Of a DNA stretch of 25,298 nucleotides, positions 1 to 8,285 are shown piece after piece. Source of the DNA: a virus; the IMG/VR virus record IMGVR_UViG_3300036846_000948, positions 1-25,298 of that record; one strand, given 5' to 3'. Positions within the stretch are counted from its first letter, which is position 1, and every line of letters starts with the position of its first letter. The notes under the pieces are model-generated. The model searched no databases. It was given only the letters and a program-made list of their open reading frames with translations, and was not told where the DNA came from. Position numbers and translations under genes: made by a program.

Positions 1-728
1 CTGATGGCCCCGACGTCCACGTTCGGCGCACCGGCTCGGATTACGCCGAGGCTTTCCTCGCGCTGTTGCCGCGCGGACCAGCTTGGCCGAGGCACGCCCT
101 TTCGACTCTGGTTGAGGCCTGCTCGGGACTTGCCGATTATTGGGGCTTCGTCGACAGCCGCGCCGCCGACCTGTTGGAGATCGAGTCCGATCCACGGCGA
201 ACGGTCGAGCTATTGCCGGATTGGGAGCGCAATTGGGGACTGCCCGATCCGTGCGTGAAAGCACCGCAAGGCATCGTTGCGCGCCGGCAGGCGTTGCTGC
301 TCAAGATGACCATGCTGGGCGGGCAGTCGCGCCAGTTCTTTATCGATGTGGCGGCGCAGCTCGGCTACACCATCACCATCACCGAATATCTGCCCTACAT
401 TTGCGGCATCTCGCGCGTCGGCGACACGCGCTCGGAGTTGGACAATCCCGGCGATCCCACGCATTTCATGTGGCAGCTCGGGCCACCGGAGATTCGCTAT
501 CAGTGGACCGTTCACGTCAACGCGCTCTCGCTGACTTATTTCCGCACCGGCATCAGTGAATGCGGCGTCGACCGGTTGTTGGCGATTGGCGTGCCCGAAG
601 ACCTTGAATGCGTCCTCAACCGCTGGAAACCGGCGCACACCGAGATCGTCTATGACTTCTCGTCGGTCATGTCGCTCGACTTCTCCCAGACGTTCAACAG
701 CTCCTATCTCGGTTTGGGGATGATGTAG
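1..728 (+). CDS. YmfQ/DUF2313-type phage tail protein, 5' partial
   Basis: The frame is open from base 3 with no start codon before the conserved block, so the gene begins left of the window. The block LLPRGPAWPR (about bases 61-90), followed by a helical stretch ending in ELLPDWERNWGLPD, is the hallmark of the YmfQ/DUF2313 family (Mu gp48-like). That family sits between baseplate-J proteins and tail fibres in contractile-tailed phages and is thought to help build the baseplate/fibre attachment. At least 241 residues are visible, a normal length. The TAG stop directly abuts the ATG of the next gene, so translation is probably coupled. Family assignment is by motif recognition only. Confidence 0.9.
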   Translation, partial: DGPDVHVRRTGSDYAEAFLALLPRGPAWPRHALSTLVEACSGLADYWGFVDSRAADLLEIESDPRRTVELLPDWERNWGLPDPCVKAPQGIVARRQALLLKMTMLGGQSRQFFIDVAAQLGYTITITEYLPYICGISRVGDTRSELDNPGDPTHFMWQLGPPEIRYQWTVHVNALSLTYFRTGISECGVDRLLAIGVPEDLECVLNRWKPAHTEIVYDFSSVMSLDFSQTFNSSYLGLGMM

Positions 729-1409
729 ATGGACAACAAGCAAATCAAAGACGGCGTCGGCGACGTCTTCACGCTTCGCATGCGCGACCTCTCGCCGGCC
801 GGCGACGGATCGCTGCAACGCTCGATGATCCTGACGTCAGGCTATCCGCTCGATTACGCCACCGGCGGCATGTTCCAGCACTGCGCCAAGAGCGGCGTCA
901 TGGCCGCCGGCCTCGCCGCCAATTCGCCGATCTATTCGTTCTACTGGCCGGCGACATTGATCGCCCTCGTGCGCCGCGTGCGGTTGAATGCCTGGACGCT
1001 CGGCACACCTTTCGCGGCCGGGCTCGCGACCTTCGACCTTTTCGCAGCCCGCAATTTCACCGCGAATTACGGCGGTGGCAACGCGGCCGATCTCAGCGGC
1101 GAGCACGCGCAGCTGCGCACCAGCATGGGGTCGTCGCTGGCGAACATCGAGGTCGCCGCCACGGGGGCGCTCGTCGCCGGATCACGCACGCTCGATCCCG
1201 ATCCGCTCGACTCGCGCACTGTGAACGCGCCGGTCGCCGGCAACACGACGTTCACCGCAGGCGCCATGACGCTTTTCGAGAAGCTACAGGACGAGCACCC
1301 GCTGATGCACGTCACCAATGAGGGCTTTGTGATCTGGGCCACCGTGCCGCCGACCGGCGTGTGGGGATTCGCGGTGACGACCGAATGGGACGAAGTCACG
1401 ATTTTCTAA
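729..1409 (+). CDS. Hypothetical phage tail-region protein, 226 aa
   Basis: I do not recognise a named domain. The protein begins MDNKQIKDGVGDVFTLRM and is rich in Ala, Gly, Thr and aromatics, with no transmembrane segment or signal peptide, which fits a beta-rich virion component. A repeated small-residue pattern in the middle (around residues 110-160) and the C-terminal WGFAVTTEWDEVTIF look like a structural fold rather than an enzyme. It starts immediately after the stop of the DUF2313-type gene and is followed 14 bases later by a fibre gene, so a baseplate-to-fibre connector or fibre trimerisation role is plausible but inferred from position only. Confidence 0.88.
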   Translation: MDNKQIKDGVGDVFTLRMRDLSPAGDGSLQRSMILTSGYPLDYATGGMFQHCAKSGVMAAGLAANSPIYSFYWPATLIALVRRVRLNAWTLGTPFAAGLATFDLFAARNFTANYGGGNAADLSGEHAQLRTSMGSSLANIEVAATGALVAGSRTLDPDPLDSRTVNAPVAGNTTFTAGAMTLFEKLQDEHPLMHVTNEGFVIWATVPPTGVWGFAVTTEWDEVTIF

Positions 1410-1423
1410 ACGAGGTTCGCCCG

Positions 1424-2779
1424 ATGAAATACAATCAACCTTTCGATCAGCCGTCGAATCCGAACGCGCCTTATGTCGACGGCAATCCCGCCGCCGGCAT
1501 CCAAGGCTCGATCGTGCCGGCGGCGGCGATCGAATATCCGCAGCGCGAGATCATGAACACGATCCAGGCGGCTGGTCTGGCCGGCACCAATGCCGATCTC
1601 AGCCAACTGCTCGAAGCGCTCAAGATTGTTGACGTGTTCAATCATTTCAAGATCGGCACCAACGCCGGCAATGCCTCGCAATGGAGCACTACGATCCCGA
1701 CGCTGCCGATCATGCCGCCGCCTCGTGGCTGCACGATCTGGTTCGAGCCGCTGCTGCCATCGGTCAACGGCGGCACCGTGTTTTCCGTCAACGGTAGCAC
1801 CTTCGCTCCGGTCAAGATGACCGACGGGACGGCCATCGCCATCGGCGATGTGGCCGGACCCGGTTGGCTCCTGTTGTTCTTTGACGGCACCAATTGGGTC
1901 ATTCTCGCTGGCTCGACGCGCGTGCCGGCGAGCCCACAGGGCGGCACGCCGACCAATCCGGGCACCATCCCGGCCCTGCAAAAAAATGCTGATTGGTACG
2001 TCAACGGCACGACCGGAGACGACACCAACTACGATGGCACATCGGCCACGGTGGTCAGCGCCAAAGTCGGGCCGTTCAAGACGCTCCAGCGCGCCGCGAA
2101 CGAACTCCCGAAATACAACATGAACGGCTACAGCCAGACCATTCACGTCGCCGACGGCAATTATGGGCCGGTCATTTTTGGTTCCACGAACGGCGCCGGC
2201 ACCGCCTATGTGAAAGGTAACCCCGCCGCGCCGCAGAACTGCACGGTCACGGCGTCTGCGAGCGTGGTGCCATATTGCGCCATTGCCCAATACGCCGAGG
2301 GCAGCACCTATGATTATGATGGCTTTCGGCTTTCGACACCGGCGGGATGCGAGGACGGCTTCGCGGGCAACGGCGGATATGCGACGCTGCACACCATGCG
2401 GTTCGGGCCTTGCACGCGTTATCATATTTCGTGCAATCAAGACGGCGCTACCGTCGATCTCGAAACCGGCACCATCTTCATCGAGCCGGGTGCCAATGCC
2501 GTGGCGCATCTATCCGCCGAGCAACTTGGCTTCATCACGCACTCGCCGAATTTGCCGACGCTCAACATTCTCGGATCGGTGACATTCACCAACGGCTTCA
2601 TCCAAGCAGATCATTTGGGCTACGCGCAGATGCAGTACACGAGCATCACGGGCGCTGCCAACGTCACCGGACCAAAGTTTTCAGTACGGATGAACGGCGT
2701 CGTCTCGTCCCTTCAAGGCGTGAATTACTATCCGGGCAGCGTCGCCGGCACGCAAAACACCGGCGGCCAAGTCGATTGA
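1424..2779 (+). CDS. Tail fibre/spike protein with beta-helix domain, 451 aa
   Basis: The ATG at 1424 is preferred over upstream in-frame codons because a GAGG ribosome site lies just ahead and the sequence then begins MKYNQPFDQPSNPNAPYV, typical of fibre N-termini. The first ~150 residues probably attach to the baseplate. From about residue 188 the pattern WYVNGTTGDDTN...GPFKTLQRAANEL...HVADGNYGP is the opening of a right-handed parallel beta-helix (DUF1565/pectate-lyase-like) as in phage tailspikes. Such domains bind or cleave surface polysaccharide; no catalytic residues can be assigned by eye. It is the first of two beta-helix proteins in this cassette (the other is at 5169-6977). Confidence 0.9.
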   Translation: MKYNQPFDQPSNPNAPYVDGNPAAGIQGSIVPAAAIEYPQREIMNTIQAAGLAGTNADLSQLLEALKIVDVFNHFKIGTNAGNASQWSTTIPTLPIMPPPRGCTIWFEPLLPSVNGGTVFSVNGSTFAPVKMTDGTAIAIGDVAGPGWLLLFFDGTNWVILAGSTRVPASPQGGTPTNPGTIPALQKNADWYVNGTTGDDTNYDGTSATVVSAKVGPFKTLQRAANELPKYNMNGYSQTIHVADGNYGPVIFGSTNGAGTAYVKGNPAAPQNCTVTASASVVPYCAIAQYAEGSTYDYDGFRLSTPAGCEDGFAGNGGYATLHTMRFGPCTRYHISCNQDGATVDLETGTIFIEPGANAVAHLSAEQLGFITHSPNLPTLNILGSVTFTNGFIQADHLGYAQMQYTSITGAANVTGPKFSVRMNGVVSSLQGVNYYPGSVAGTQNTGGQVD

Positions 2780-2792
2780 GGGATCAACAACA

Positions 2793-3170
2793 ATGGCTGG
2801 CCCCGCTTACTACACCGGCACGATGAATATCGCGATGAACGAGGATTGGATCGTGCCGTTCCTGTATGCCACGCTCAACTCAGATGGAGTCACCACGACG
2901 CCCATCGATCTCACTGGCTCGACGTTGAAGATGGAAGTCAGGAAAAGCGAAAGTGATCGCAACGTCGTCGTCTCGATGTTCTCCCCGAACAACGGCATTC
3001 AAATCACCGACGCGCCCGGCGGCGCCTTCACGGTCCTGATGGATCGCAATCGCTTGAGCCAATTGTCGCCGGGCAGCTACGTGAGCGACATCGTGCGGCT
3101 GATGCCGAACGGCTGGCAGGAACGGCTCTGGGAAGGCACCGCCACGGTCGTCGAGGGGACGACGCGATGA
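2793..3170 (+). CDS. Small beta-rich tail/baseplate-associated protein, 125 aa
   Basis: A GAGGGA ribosome site precedes the ATG by nine bases. The pattern NEDWIVPFLY...PIDLTGSTLKMEVRK...LSPGSYVSDIVRL...[14 protein letters not shown] resembles the immunoglobulin-like N-terminal module of BppU-type baseplate proteins and similar small phage proteins that precede fibre genes. That similarity is from memory of the pattern, not a search. The stop overlaps the next start as ATGA (3167-3170), so it is translationally coupled to the collagen-like fibre. A role as adaptor or attachment module for that fibre is inferred. Confidence 0.85.
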   Translation: MAGPAYYTGTMNIAMNEDWIVPFLYATLNSDGVTTTPIDLTGSTLKMEVRKSESDRNVVVSMFSPNNGIQITDAPGGAFTVLMDRNRLSQLSPGSYVSDIVRLMPNGWQERLWEGTATVVEGTTR

Positions 3171-4165
3171 GCCTGCAAACGCTCACGGTGCCGCAGGTCG
3201 GACCGCCGGGGCCGCCAGGGCCGCCAGGGGCGCAAGGCGTGCAAGGCGTGCCCGGCCCGCAGGGTCCAGGCGGCACAGGTCAGCAAGGCGAGCCGGGGCC
3301 GCCGGGGCCGGCCGGCGGGCTGCCCGAAGCGCCGACCGACGGCAACCGCTACACGCGGCAGAACGGCGGGTGGGTCGGGATTAATGGCGTGCTCGCGCCG
3401 CTCTCGTCACCGATCTTCACCGGCGATCCGCATGCGCCGACGCCGCCCGCCGCCGACAACGATACCTCGATCGCGACGACCGCCTTCGTCCAGACGGCGA
3501 TTGCCAATTCGGTTCCTGGTAGCACCGCGCCCAAGGTCACCCTGATCTCGGCGAACGGGACGTTCACCACGAACGTCAACCCGCCAACCAAATACGCCAC
3601 CATTGAGAGTTGGGGCGGTGGTGGTGGTGGTGGTGGCTGCGCTGCTTCCACATCGACGACAGGTTCGGGAGGCGGCGGCGGCGGGGCCGGAAGCTACTCG
3701 CGCAAAACCGCAAGTGCGGCGGCGCTCGGCGCGTCGCAGCCGGTCACCGTCGGCACCGCTGGAGCAGGCGGCGCCGCTGGGAACAATGTCGGCTTAGCTG
3801 GCGGCGACACGTCGTTCGGGACTCTCTGCGTCGGCAAAGGCGGCAGTGGTGGCCTCGGCGGCACGGGCAACCTCTGTACGCCACCGGGCGGTAACGGTGG
3901 TGTTCCCGGCACCGGGGACGTGACCGGCTACGGACAACCCGGCGAGCACGGAGCCGGTTCGGCTAATACCGTCAACTTTCAGCCCATGAGCGGCAACGGA
4001 GGATCGACCTTGGTCGGTCAGGGAGGTCGCGGCACAGGTGGCGGCGCGTCCAGTGCGTTCGGCTATGGGGCCGGTGGTGGTGGCGCCAACTCATTCAACG
4101 GCGCTGGCGCGCTCGCTGGCGGCGCTGGTGCTCCCGGCCTCATAGTCGTTACGGAGTATTTCTGA
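3167..4165 (+). CDS. Collagen-like and glycine-rich tail fibre protein, 332 aa
   Basis: Three parts are visible. Residues ~12-51 are Gly-X-Y triplets ([16 protein letters not shown]...), expected to form a collagen-type triple helix in a trimeric fibre. Residues ~52-115 contain [21 protein letters not shown]...[11 protein letters not shown], a common phage fibre repeat module. From about residue 146 the protein is extremely Gly-rich, including a run encoded by GGC(GGT)5GGC, and resembles the glycine-rich tip domain of phage adhesins such as those with polyglycine-II helices. The last residues (GLIVVTEYF) end one base before the next ATG. It probably forms a receptor-contacting fibre; the receptor is unknown. 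Confidence 0.92.
   Translation: MSLQTLTVPQVGPPGPPGPPGAQGVQGVPGPQGPGGTGQQGEPGPPGPAGGLPEAPTDGNRYTRQNGGWVGINGVLAPLSSPIFTGDPHAPTPPAADNDTSIATTAFVQTAIANSVPGSTAPKVTLISANGTFTTNVNPPTKYATIESWGGGGGGGGCAASTSTTGSGGGGGGAGSYSRKTASAAALGASQPVTVGTAGAGGAAGNNVGLAGGDTSFGTLCVGKGGSGGLGGTGNLCTPPGGNGGVPGTGDVTGYGQPGEHGAGSANTVNFQPMSGNGGSTLVGQGGRGTGGGASSAFGYGAGGGGANSFNGAGALAGGAGAPGLIVVTEYF
3614..3634 (+). repeat. GGT trinucleotide microsatellite encoding polyglycine
   Basis: The unit reads GGC, five GGT, GGC in the reading frame of the collagen/glycine-rich fibre. Slippage here would add or remove glycines without breaking the frame. Confidence 0.85.
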
Positions 4166-4166
4166 A

Positions 4167-5159
4167 ATGGCGAACGGCGGTGATCGCTTCACGCTCGCCA
4201 GCGGCACGCCGCGCATCACGCTGATCAAGAGCGCGACGGCGGAAGATCAAGTGCTGACCATGCCGCCGATCGGGCCGGCGGGGCCGCAGGGCCCGCAAGG
4301 CGCGCAAGGCATTCAAGGCGTGCCCGGCCCGCAGGGTCCGGGCGGCACAGGTCCGCAGGGCGAGCCAGGCCCGCAAGGCGTGGCAGGGCCGGTGGGACCG
4401 ACCGGCGCGGCCGGCGCGCAGGGACCGCAGGGGCCGATCGGCAACACCGGGCCGGCAGGCCCGCAGGGCACGACCGGCGCGCAGGGGCCGATCGGCAACA
4501 CCGGGCCGCAAGGGCCGATCGGCAACACGGGGCCGCAGGGACCGACCGGCGCGCAAGGACCGAAAGGCGATACGGGCGCGCAAGGCCCGCAAGGTCCGCA
4601 GGGCGTGCCGGGAACGCCCGGCTCTGGTGGTAGTTCGACGATTTATATTTCTGACACTGCCCCGACCGGAGTGCCTGTCGGAAGCATGTGGTGGGAGAGC
4701 GACACCGGCGTTCTCTATATCTACTACAACGACGGCGACAGCACCCAATGGGTCCAGGCGGCGGCTTCTGCACCCAGCCCCTCTTATGTGAACACCAATG
4801 GGGTGTGGGTTCCTAACGATCAGAGTGGTGCCGGCCTCGTATTCAGCAACGTAAACGTCGGCTATTCCCGCGTCGGGAACATGGTTCATGTTTATGGCCG
4901 CTGCCAATATCCAACGAATTCGGACAGCAAGACCCACTTGATTGGCGGGCTTCCTATTCTAGTGCCAGCCGGCTTGGCCAATCAGAATCCAAACGTCGTT
5001 TATAATTCCAAGCAGACGCTCTCGACTGGACCTTACACGATCACGCCATTGAATAATTCTACAAACATGCAAATTTGGGACATTACTGGAAGTCCGCCAA
5101 CCAATGCGACCTTGAGCAACGCATTGTTGGTGTTCAACGCAATGTACCCGGCTTCGTAG
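4167..5159 (+). CDS. Collagen-like tail fibre protein, 330 aa
   Basis: After a ~32-residue N-terminus, about 40 Gly-X-Y triplets run from residue ~33 to ~152, rich in [15 protein letters not shown] and GPTGAQGP units. Then comes [31 protein letters not shown], a short beta-rich module common in phage fibres, and a C-terminal globular domain (~residues 200-330) that would be the distal tip. The first triplets are nearly identical in DNA to those of the preceding fibre gene, pointing to duplication or gene conversion between them. It starts one base after the previous stop; an ACGGAG-like ribosome site lies inside that gene's end. Function: trimeric shaft plus receptor-binding tip, by inference. 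Confidence 0.92.
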   Translation: MANGGDRFTLASGTPRITLIKSATAEDQVLTMPPIGPAGPQGPQGAQGIQGVPGPQGPGGTGPQGEPGPQGVAGPVGPTGAAGAQGPQGPIGNTGPAGPQGTTGAQGPIGNTGPQGPIGNTGPQGPTGAQGPKGDTGAQGPQGPQGVPGTPGSGGSSTIYISDTAPTGVPVGSMWWESDTGVLYIYYNDGDSTQWVQAAASAPSPSYVNTNGVWVPNDQSGAGLVFSNVNVGYSRVGNMVHVYGRCQYPTNSDSKTHLIGGLPILVPAGLANQNPNVVYNSKQTLSTGPYTITPLNNSTNMQIWDITGSPPTNATLSNALLVFNAMYPAS

Positions 5160-5168
5160 GCTTCATTC

Positions 5169-6977
5169 ATGGCCATGAATTTTCCCAACAGCCCGGCCGT
5201 CGGTCAACTCTACCCGACGGCGGTGACCGCTGGTCAACCGCAGTACAGGTGGAGCGGCAGTGCGTGGCTCATGCTGGCGGCGGTCGCTGGCATTCTCCAG
5301 GCAGATACCACCTATTACGTCCGCACGGACGGCAACGACGCCAACAACGGGCTCGCCAACACTCCAGCCGGCGCCTTCCTGACCATTCAGGCCGCGCTCA
5401 ATCTCGTTCAGACGATCAATCTCAACGGCCACAACGTCACCATCAGCGTGCAGGCCGGGACGTACACGACGCCGGTCGTTCTGCTCTCGGCGTTCCTCGG
5501 TGCGGGCTCGGTCAAGATCAGCGGCGATGTCGTCACGCCCGCCAACGTGCTCGTTTCGACCAGCGGTCCTGCTATTGCCGTCGGTGGATCGGCGCCTCCC
5601 GTGGGGACGGCTCCGACACTTCAGCTTGAAGGTCTTAAGCTGACCTCATCGGGGAACACTAACCTTGCAGCGACAGATGGCGCCTACGTCTTCCTTACGG
5701 GCAAGATGGATTTTGGTGCGTCAGCCAACTTCCACCTGCTTGCTACTCGTGGTGGGCGCATCATGGTGGGCGCCGCCTACAACATTTCAGGCCCCGCTCA
5801 GTACCATCTTAGAGGCGTGAACGGCGGCCAGATTATCTACACGCCAAGTCTCGCCCTGACGGGGGCCGTTGCGTTTAGCGTGGCGTTCATCGCCCTCATT
5901 CGAGGCTCTAGCGTCGCCCTCAATGGCGTCACGTTTGGCGCATCGACCGCGCCCGCGCAATGGAACTTGGATGGCTGCTCGGTGCTCGATGCCGGCGGCA
6001 CCGTCGTCCCAGGCACCGCGTCGGGGAACAGCGTCACCAACAACGCGACCGCCTTGCAAGGCGTCACGCCGGCGACTGGCTTTCGCAATCGCATCATCAA
6101 CGGCGAATTTAGGATCGACCAGCGGTTCGCTGGAAACGGCGCAACCAGTCCCATAGCCGCTTACGGATACACGGTCGATCGATGGAATATCTACAGTGCG
6201 GGCGCGGCCGTCACCGGCTCGCGCACCCCCTGGGGGCCTCCGGGCGGCTCGCAATACTGCTATCAAATAAACGGCGTGGCCGGCAATACGACGGTTCAAT
6301 TCACGCAGAGGATTGAACAGGCGAATTGTTTTGATTTGGCTGGACAGACCATCACGATCTCGGCCTCCTTGGCGAACACTCTCGCGACCGCTGGTGTTAC
6401 TTGGGCGTTGTACTACGCAAACGCTGCCGATAATTTCGGCAGCTTCACGGCCATCGGCTCGGGCGGTTTGACGCTGACTGGCAGTCTGGTTCGTTACAGC
6501 TGGCAGGTCGCCGTACCGGCAGCGGCGAACACCGGGCTTTGGCTGATATTTCAGATTGCCAATCAAACCAGCGGACAGTTTTATGTCGGCGACGTGCAAC
6601 TCGAACTTGGCAACGCCGCGACGCCATTCGAGCGGCGACCGATCCAAACCGAATTGGCGATGTGCTGCCGATACTACAACAAGACGTTTGCTCAAAATCA
6701 GATGCCTGCCAGCAGCGTTAGCGTAGGGCAATTGCAGACCGACTATCCTTATGCGGCTGGGGCTCCCTCTTGCGTGGAGTGGTATTTTCCGACGCGAATG
6801 CGGGCTGCTCCCACCATTACAACTTTTCGTCCTGATGGTGCCGGCAGCGGTTGGTCGGGCGGCGCGGCAACTATGAGCACCGGGCCAACCGAATATGGCT
6901 GCCGACTCGTGGCCAGCGGCAGCACAGCGGTAGGCGTTACCTACACCACACAGTTGACAGCCGATGCGGAGCTTTAG
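5169..6977 (+). CDS. Tail fibre/spike: beta-helix plus C-terminal binding-type module, 602 aa
   Basis: The N-terminus MAMNFPNSPAVGQLYP is a typical fibre anchor. Residues ~48-270 carry TTYYVRTDGNDANNGLANTP...FLTIQAALN, the start of a parallel beta-helix (DUF1565-like). From ~305 the pattern GFRNRIINGEFRIDQR...YTVDRWNIY, followed around residues 470-500 by VQLELGNAATPFERRP, is a module I know from many phage fibres, probably carbohydrate-binding with a jelly-roll fold. The TAG stop is two bases before the GTG of the next gene, whose ribosome site lies within this gene's last codons. Polysaccharide receptor recognition is likely; depolymerase activity cannot be judged. Confidence 0.92.
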   Translation: MAMNFPNSPAVGQLYPTAVTAGQPQYRWSGSAWLMLAAVAGILQADTTYYVRTDGNDANNGLANTPAGAFLTIQAALNLVQTINLNGHNVTISVQAGTYTTPVVLLSAFLGAGSVKISGDVVTPANVLVSTSGPAIAVGGSAPPVGTAPTLQLEGLKLTSSGNTNLAATDGAYVFLTGKMDFGASANFHLLATRGGRIMVGAAYNISGPAQYHLRGVNGGQIIYTPSLALTGAVAFSVAFIALIRGSSVALNGVTFGASTAPAQWNLDGCSVLDAGGTVVPGTASGNSVTNNATALQGVTPATGFRNRIINGEFRIDQRFAGNGATSPIAAYGYTVDRWNIYSAGAAVTGSRTPWGPPGGSQYCYQINGVAGNTTVQFTQRIEQANCFDLAGQTITISASLANTLATAGVTWALYYANAADNFGSFTAIGSGGLTLTGSLVRYSWQVAVPAAANTGLWLIFQIANQTSGQFYVGDVQLELGNAATPFERRPIQTELAMCCRYYNKTFAQNQMPASSVSVGQLQTDYPYAAGAPSCVEWYFPTRMRAAPTITTFRPDGAGSGWSGGAATMSTGPTEYGCRLVASGSTAVGVTYTTQLTADAEL

Positions 6978-6978
6978 C

Positions 6979-7344
6979 GTGGCCGAATATCAGCTCACGA
7001 GCGACAGCGACCATGTGATCCGTGCCAGTGACGGCGCCTGGATTCCAAATCACGAAGGCAACCGTGATTGGCAGGAATATCAGGATTGGCTCGATCAAGG
7101 CGGCGTGCCCGATCCTTACGTGCCGCTACCCGACCCGCCACAGCCACCCGACGCCAATGCGCGACTTGATACCGGGGTCCATGACGCGGTAAGCGCCTAC
7201 GATGCGAACACGCCACCAGCTTCGGCTCCGGCAGGCGGTCAGGGCGGAATGACCGCCGATGAAAGGCTTCTGCGGCTGGAGGAAACCATAAAGGCGCTGT
7301 GCAATGGACATATGGCCTACTCTGGCGAATCGGCGATAAAGTGA
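6979..7344 (+). CDS. Possible tail fibre assembly (chaperone-like) protein, 121 aa
   Basis: I choose the GTG at 6979 because GGAG lies seven bases ahead; an in-frame ATG at 6964 would overlap the fibre gene by 14 bases. The pattern HVIRASDGAWIPNHEGNRDWQEYQDWLDQGGVPDPY resembles the C-terminal part of small proteins encoded right after fibre genes in alphaproteobacterial phages. A Pro/Ala-rich linker follows, then a short helix (DERLLRLEETIKAL). The position after the last fibre fits an assembly chaperone or fibre cap, but no function is demonstrated. Its TGA overlaps the next ATG as TGATG. Confidence 0.85.
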   Translation: MAEYQLTSDSDHVIRASDGAWIPNHEGNRDWQEYQDWLDQGGVPDPYVPLPDPPQPPDANARLDTGVHDAVSAYDANTPPASAPAGGQGGMTADERLLRLEETIKALCNGHMAYSGESAIK

Positions 7345-7508
7345 TGGCCTGCCGGTTCTGCGAGAAGACGCGCCAGCTCGCCGCTGCGGCGATGCGACGT
7401 CGGCCGCGCTCGGCGCGCGTCATCGGCAAAGAGCGCGACCACCGGGTCGCCGTCATTCTTGCTCGGATGATCAGGAATGTGGTAAGAGATCGGCGCGGCG
7501 CTCGGTAG
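7344..7508 (+). CDS. Tiny Cys-containing basic protein, 54 aa
   Basis: It begins MACRFCEKTR, overlapping the previous stop by one base (TGATG). A single CxxC at the N-terminus and an Arg-rich body (MRRRPRSARV) are all that can be seen. Similar miniproteins with a leading CxFC motif occur at the ends of phage tail operons. Coupled translation and a terminator about 50 bases downstream support it as the last gene of the module. Function unknown. Confidence 0.55.
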   Translation: MACRFCEKTRQLAAAAMRRRPRSARVIGKERDHRVAVILARMIRNVVRDRRGAR

Positions 7509-7527
7509 GCGCTGCATCTCCTCTGGG

Positions 7528-7719
7528 TTAGTTGGAAACCTCCCCACGACTTTGTTGGGCCGGCTTTGCCGGCCCTTTTTTTATGTCCTCATCGTCGTGG
7601 AATAGCTTGCAGAACCCGCAATAGCGGTGCGCGACGTCCATGCGATGAAAGCTCCTCCTGCCGCAGCGGTGGCATGTGATCCAGCTGCCGTCGGGCGCAA
7701 TCGTGTAGCCTTTGGTCAT
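7528..7719 (-). CDS. Zinc-ribbon-like small protein, 63 aa
   Basis: Four cysteines in two CxxC pairs (C16/C19 and C34/C37) with intervening aromatic and basic residues (ITCHRCGRRSFHRMDVAHRYCGFCKLFH) make a compact zinc ribbon, a pattern I recognise from many alphaproteobacterial phage and host miniproteins. The last ~17 residues (KKGPAKPAQQSRGE...) are low-complexity and are read through the opposing tail-operon terminator, so the C-terminus may be unconstrained. It is the last gene of the leftward operon, coupled by ATGA to the upstream gene. Function unknown. Confidence 0.82.
   Translation of the reverse strand: MTKGYTIAPDGSWITCHRCGRRSFHRMDVAHRYCGFCKLFHDDEDIKKGPAKPAQQSRGEVSN
7557..7582 (+). 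terminator. Intrinsic terminator of the tail operon
   Basis: A perfect 8-bp GC stem GGGCCGGC/GCCGGCCC with a TTT loop is followed by seven T on the + strand. It lies 49 bases after the last + gene. It also falls inside the 3' coding part of the opposing gene 7528-7719 (residues ~47-55), so one stretch serves both strands. Confidence 0.93.
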
Positions 7720-8285
7720 CCCAGGATCACCTTGCGGGCCTTGGCCAGATTGGCGATCACGTCATGCGCATAGCCGGCCTCGGTCGCGCGTTGCTCCTCC
7801 TTGAAGTGCTCGCCGCCCTGTTCGTGCCATTGCCCGTCTCCCGCCATCGCGGGCGGGATGATCGCAAACCCGGCCGATGACGAGTAGCGCACCAGACCGG
7901 CGATGCCTTCCTCGCCGCGCCGCGCGAGGTACGCGCGCAAGTTGGGATCACGATGCGCGTCTGGGTAACGCGGGTCGCACCAAATCTGCACGACCTCGAC
8001 AATGACCGGTTCGGCGCCGGGCTCTCCCGGCACCAGCTTGATGTAATCCGGCATGATGTCGATGACGTAGTGCGAGTGATCCGGCCGGCTCATGCCACCG
8101 GTGTCGTTCCTGACCAGCCAGCGGCAATTCCAGATCGCGCACGACGTCGGCATGCCCGGCTTGTGGTAGACGCCGCAGCCCTTGGCGAAAGTCTGATGCC
8201 GACACTTCGTGCTCGCCGGCTTGTCCAGCTCGCGCACCGGGAGCAATTTACAGCAGAGCTGGCAGTCGCCGCATTGCCTCATCAT
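7716..8285 (-). CDS. YkgJ-like Fe/Zn-chelating protein, 189 aa
   Basis: The first ATG of an ATGATG pair is preferred because GGAGG lies seven bases ahead and it makes an ATGA overlap with the upstream gene. The N-terminal C5xxC8xxC11C12 cluster, then C28, GC37GVY, C49 and C54RWL, match the YkgJ/PF03692-like family (CxxCxxxCC-type zinc or iron-chelating domain). Those proteins are thought to bind a metal or Fe-S centre; some relatives are linked to oxygen-sensitive modification, but no reaction is established. The C-terminal half carries a conserved-looking IIPPAMAGDGQWH segment. Occurrence in a phage early operon is notable. Confidence 0.88.
   Translation of the reverse strand: MMRQCGDCQLCCKLLPVRELDKPASTKCRHQTFAKGCGVYHKPGMPTSCAIWNCRWLVRNDTGGMSRPDHSHYVIDIMPDYIKLVPGEPGAEPVIVEVVQIWCDPRYPDAHRDPNLRAYLARRGEEGIAGLVRYSSSAGFAIIPPAMAGDGQWHEQGGEHFKEEQRATEAGYAHDVIANLAKARKVILG

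Noticed and set aside
1406-2509. 367-aa antisense ORF under the fibre gene
   Set aside because: Composition is the typical Arg/Ala/Gly shadow of a GC-rich gene; no start context or motif, and the + fibre has clear domain patterns.
4270-4620. Gly-Pro-X DNA repeats as a CRISPR array or eukaryotic collagen gene
   Set aside because: The repeats are codon triplets within one open frame in a tail-gene operon, with no spacers of constant length.
5787-6731. 314-aa antisense ORF under the second beta-helix fibre
   Set aside because: Shadow of a coding fibre gene; low-complexity Arg-rich product.
1-7344. Diversity-generating retroelement targeting a fibre tip
   Set aside because: No reverse transcriptase, no template/variable repeat pair and no adenine-biased copy was seen in the window.
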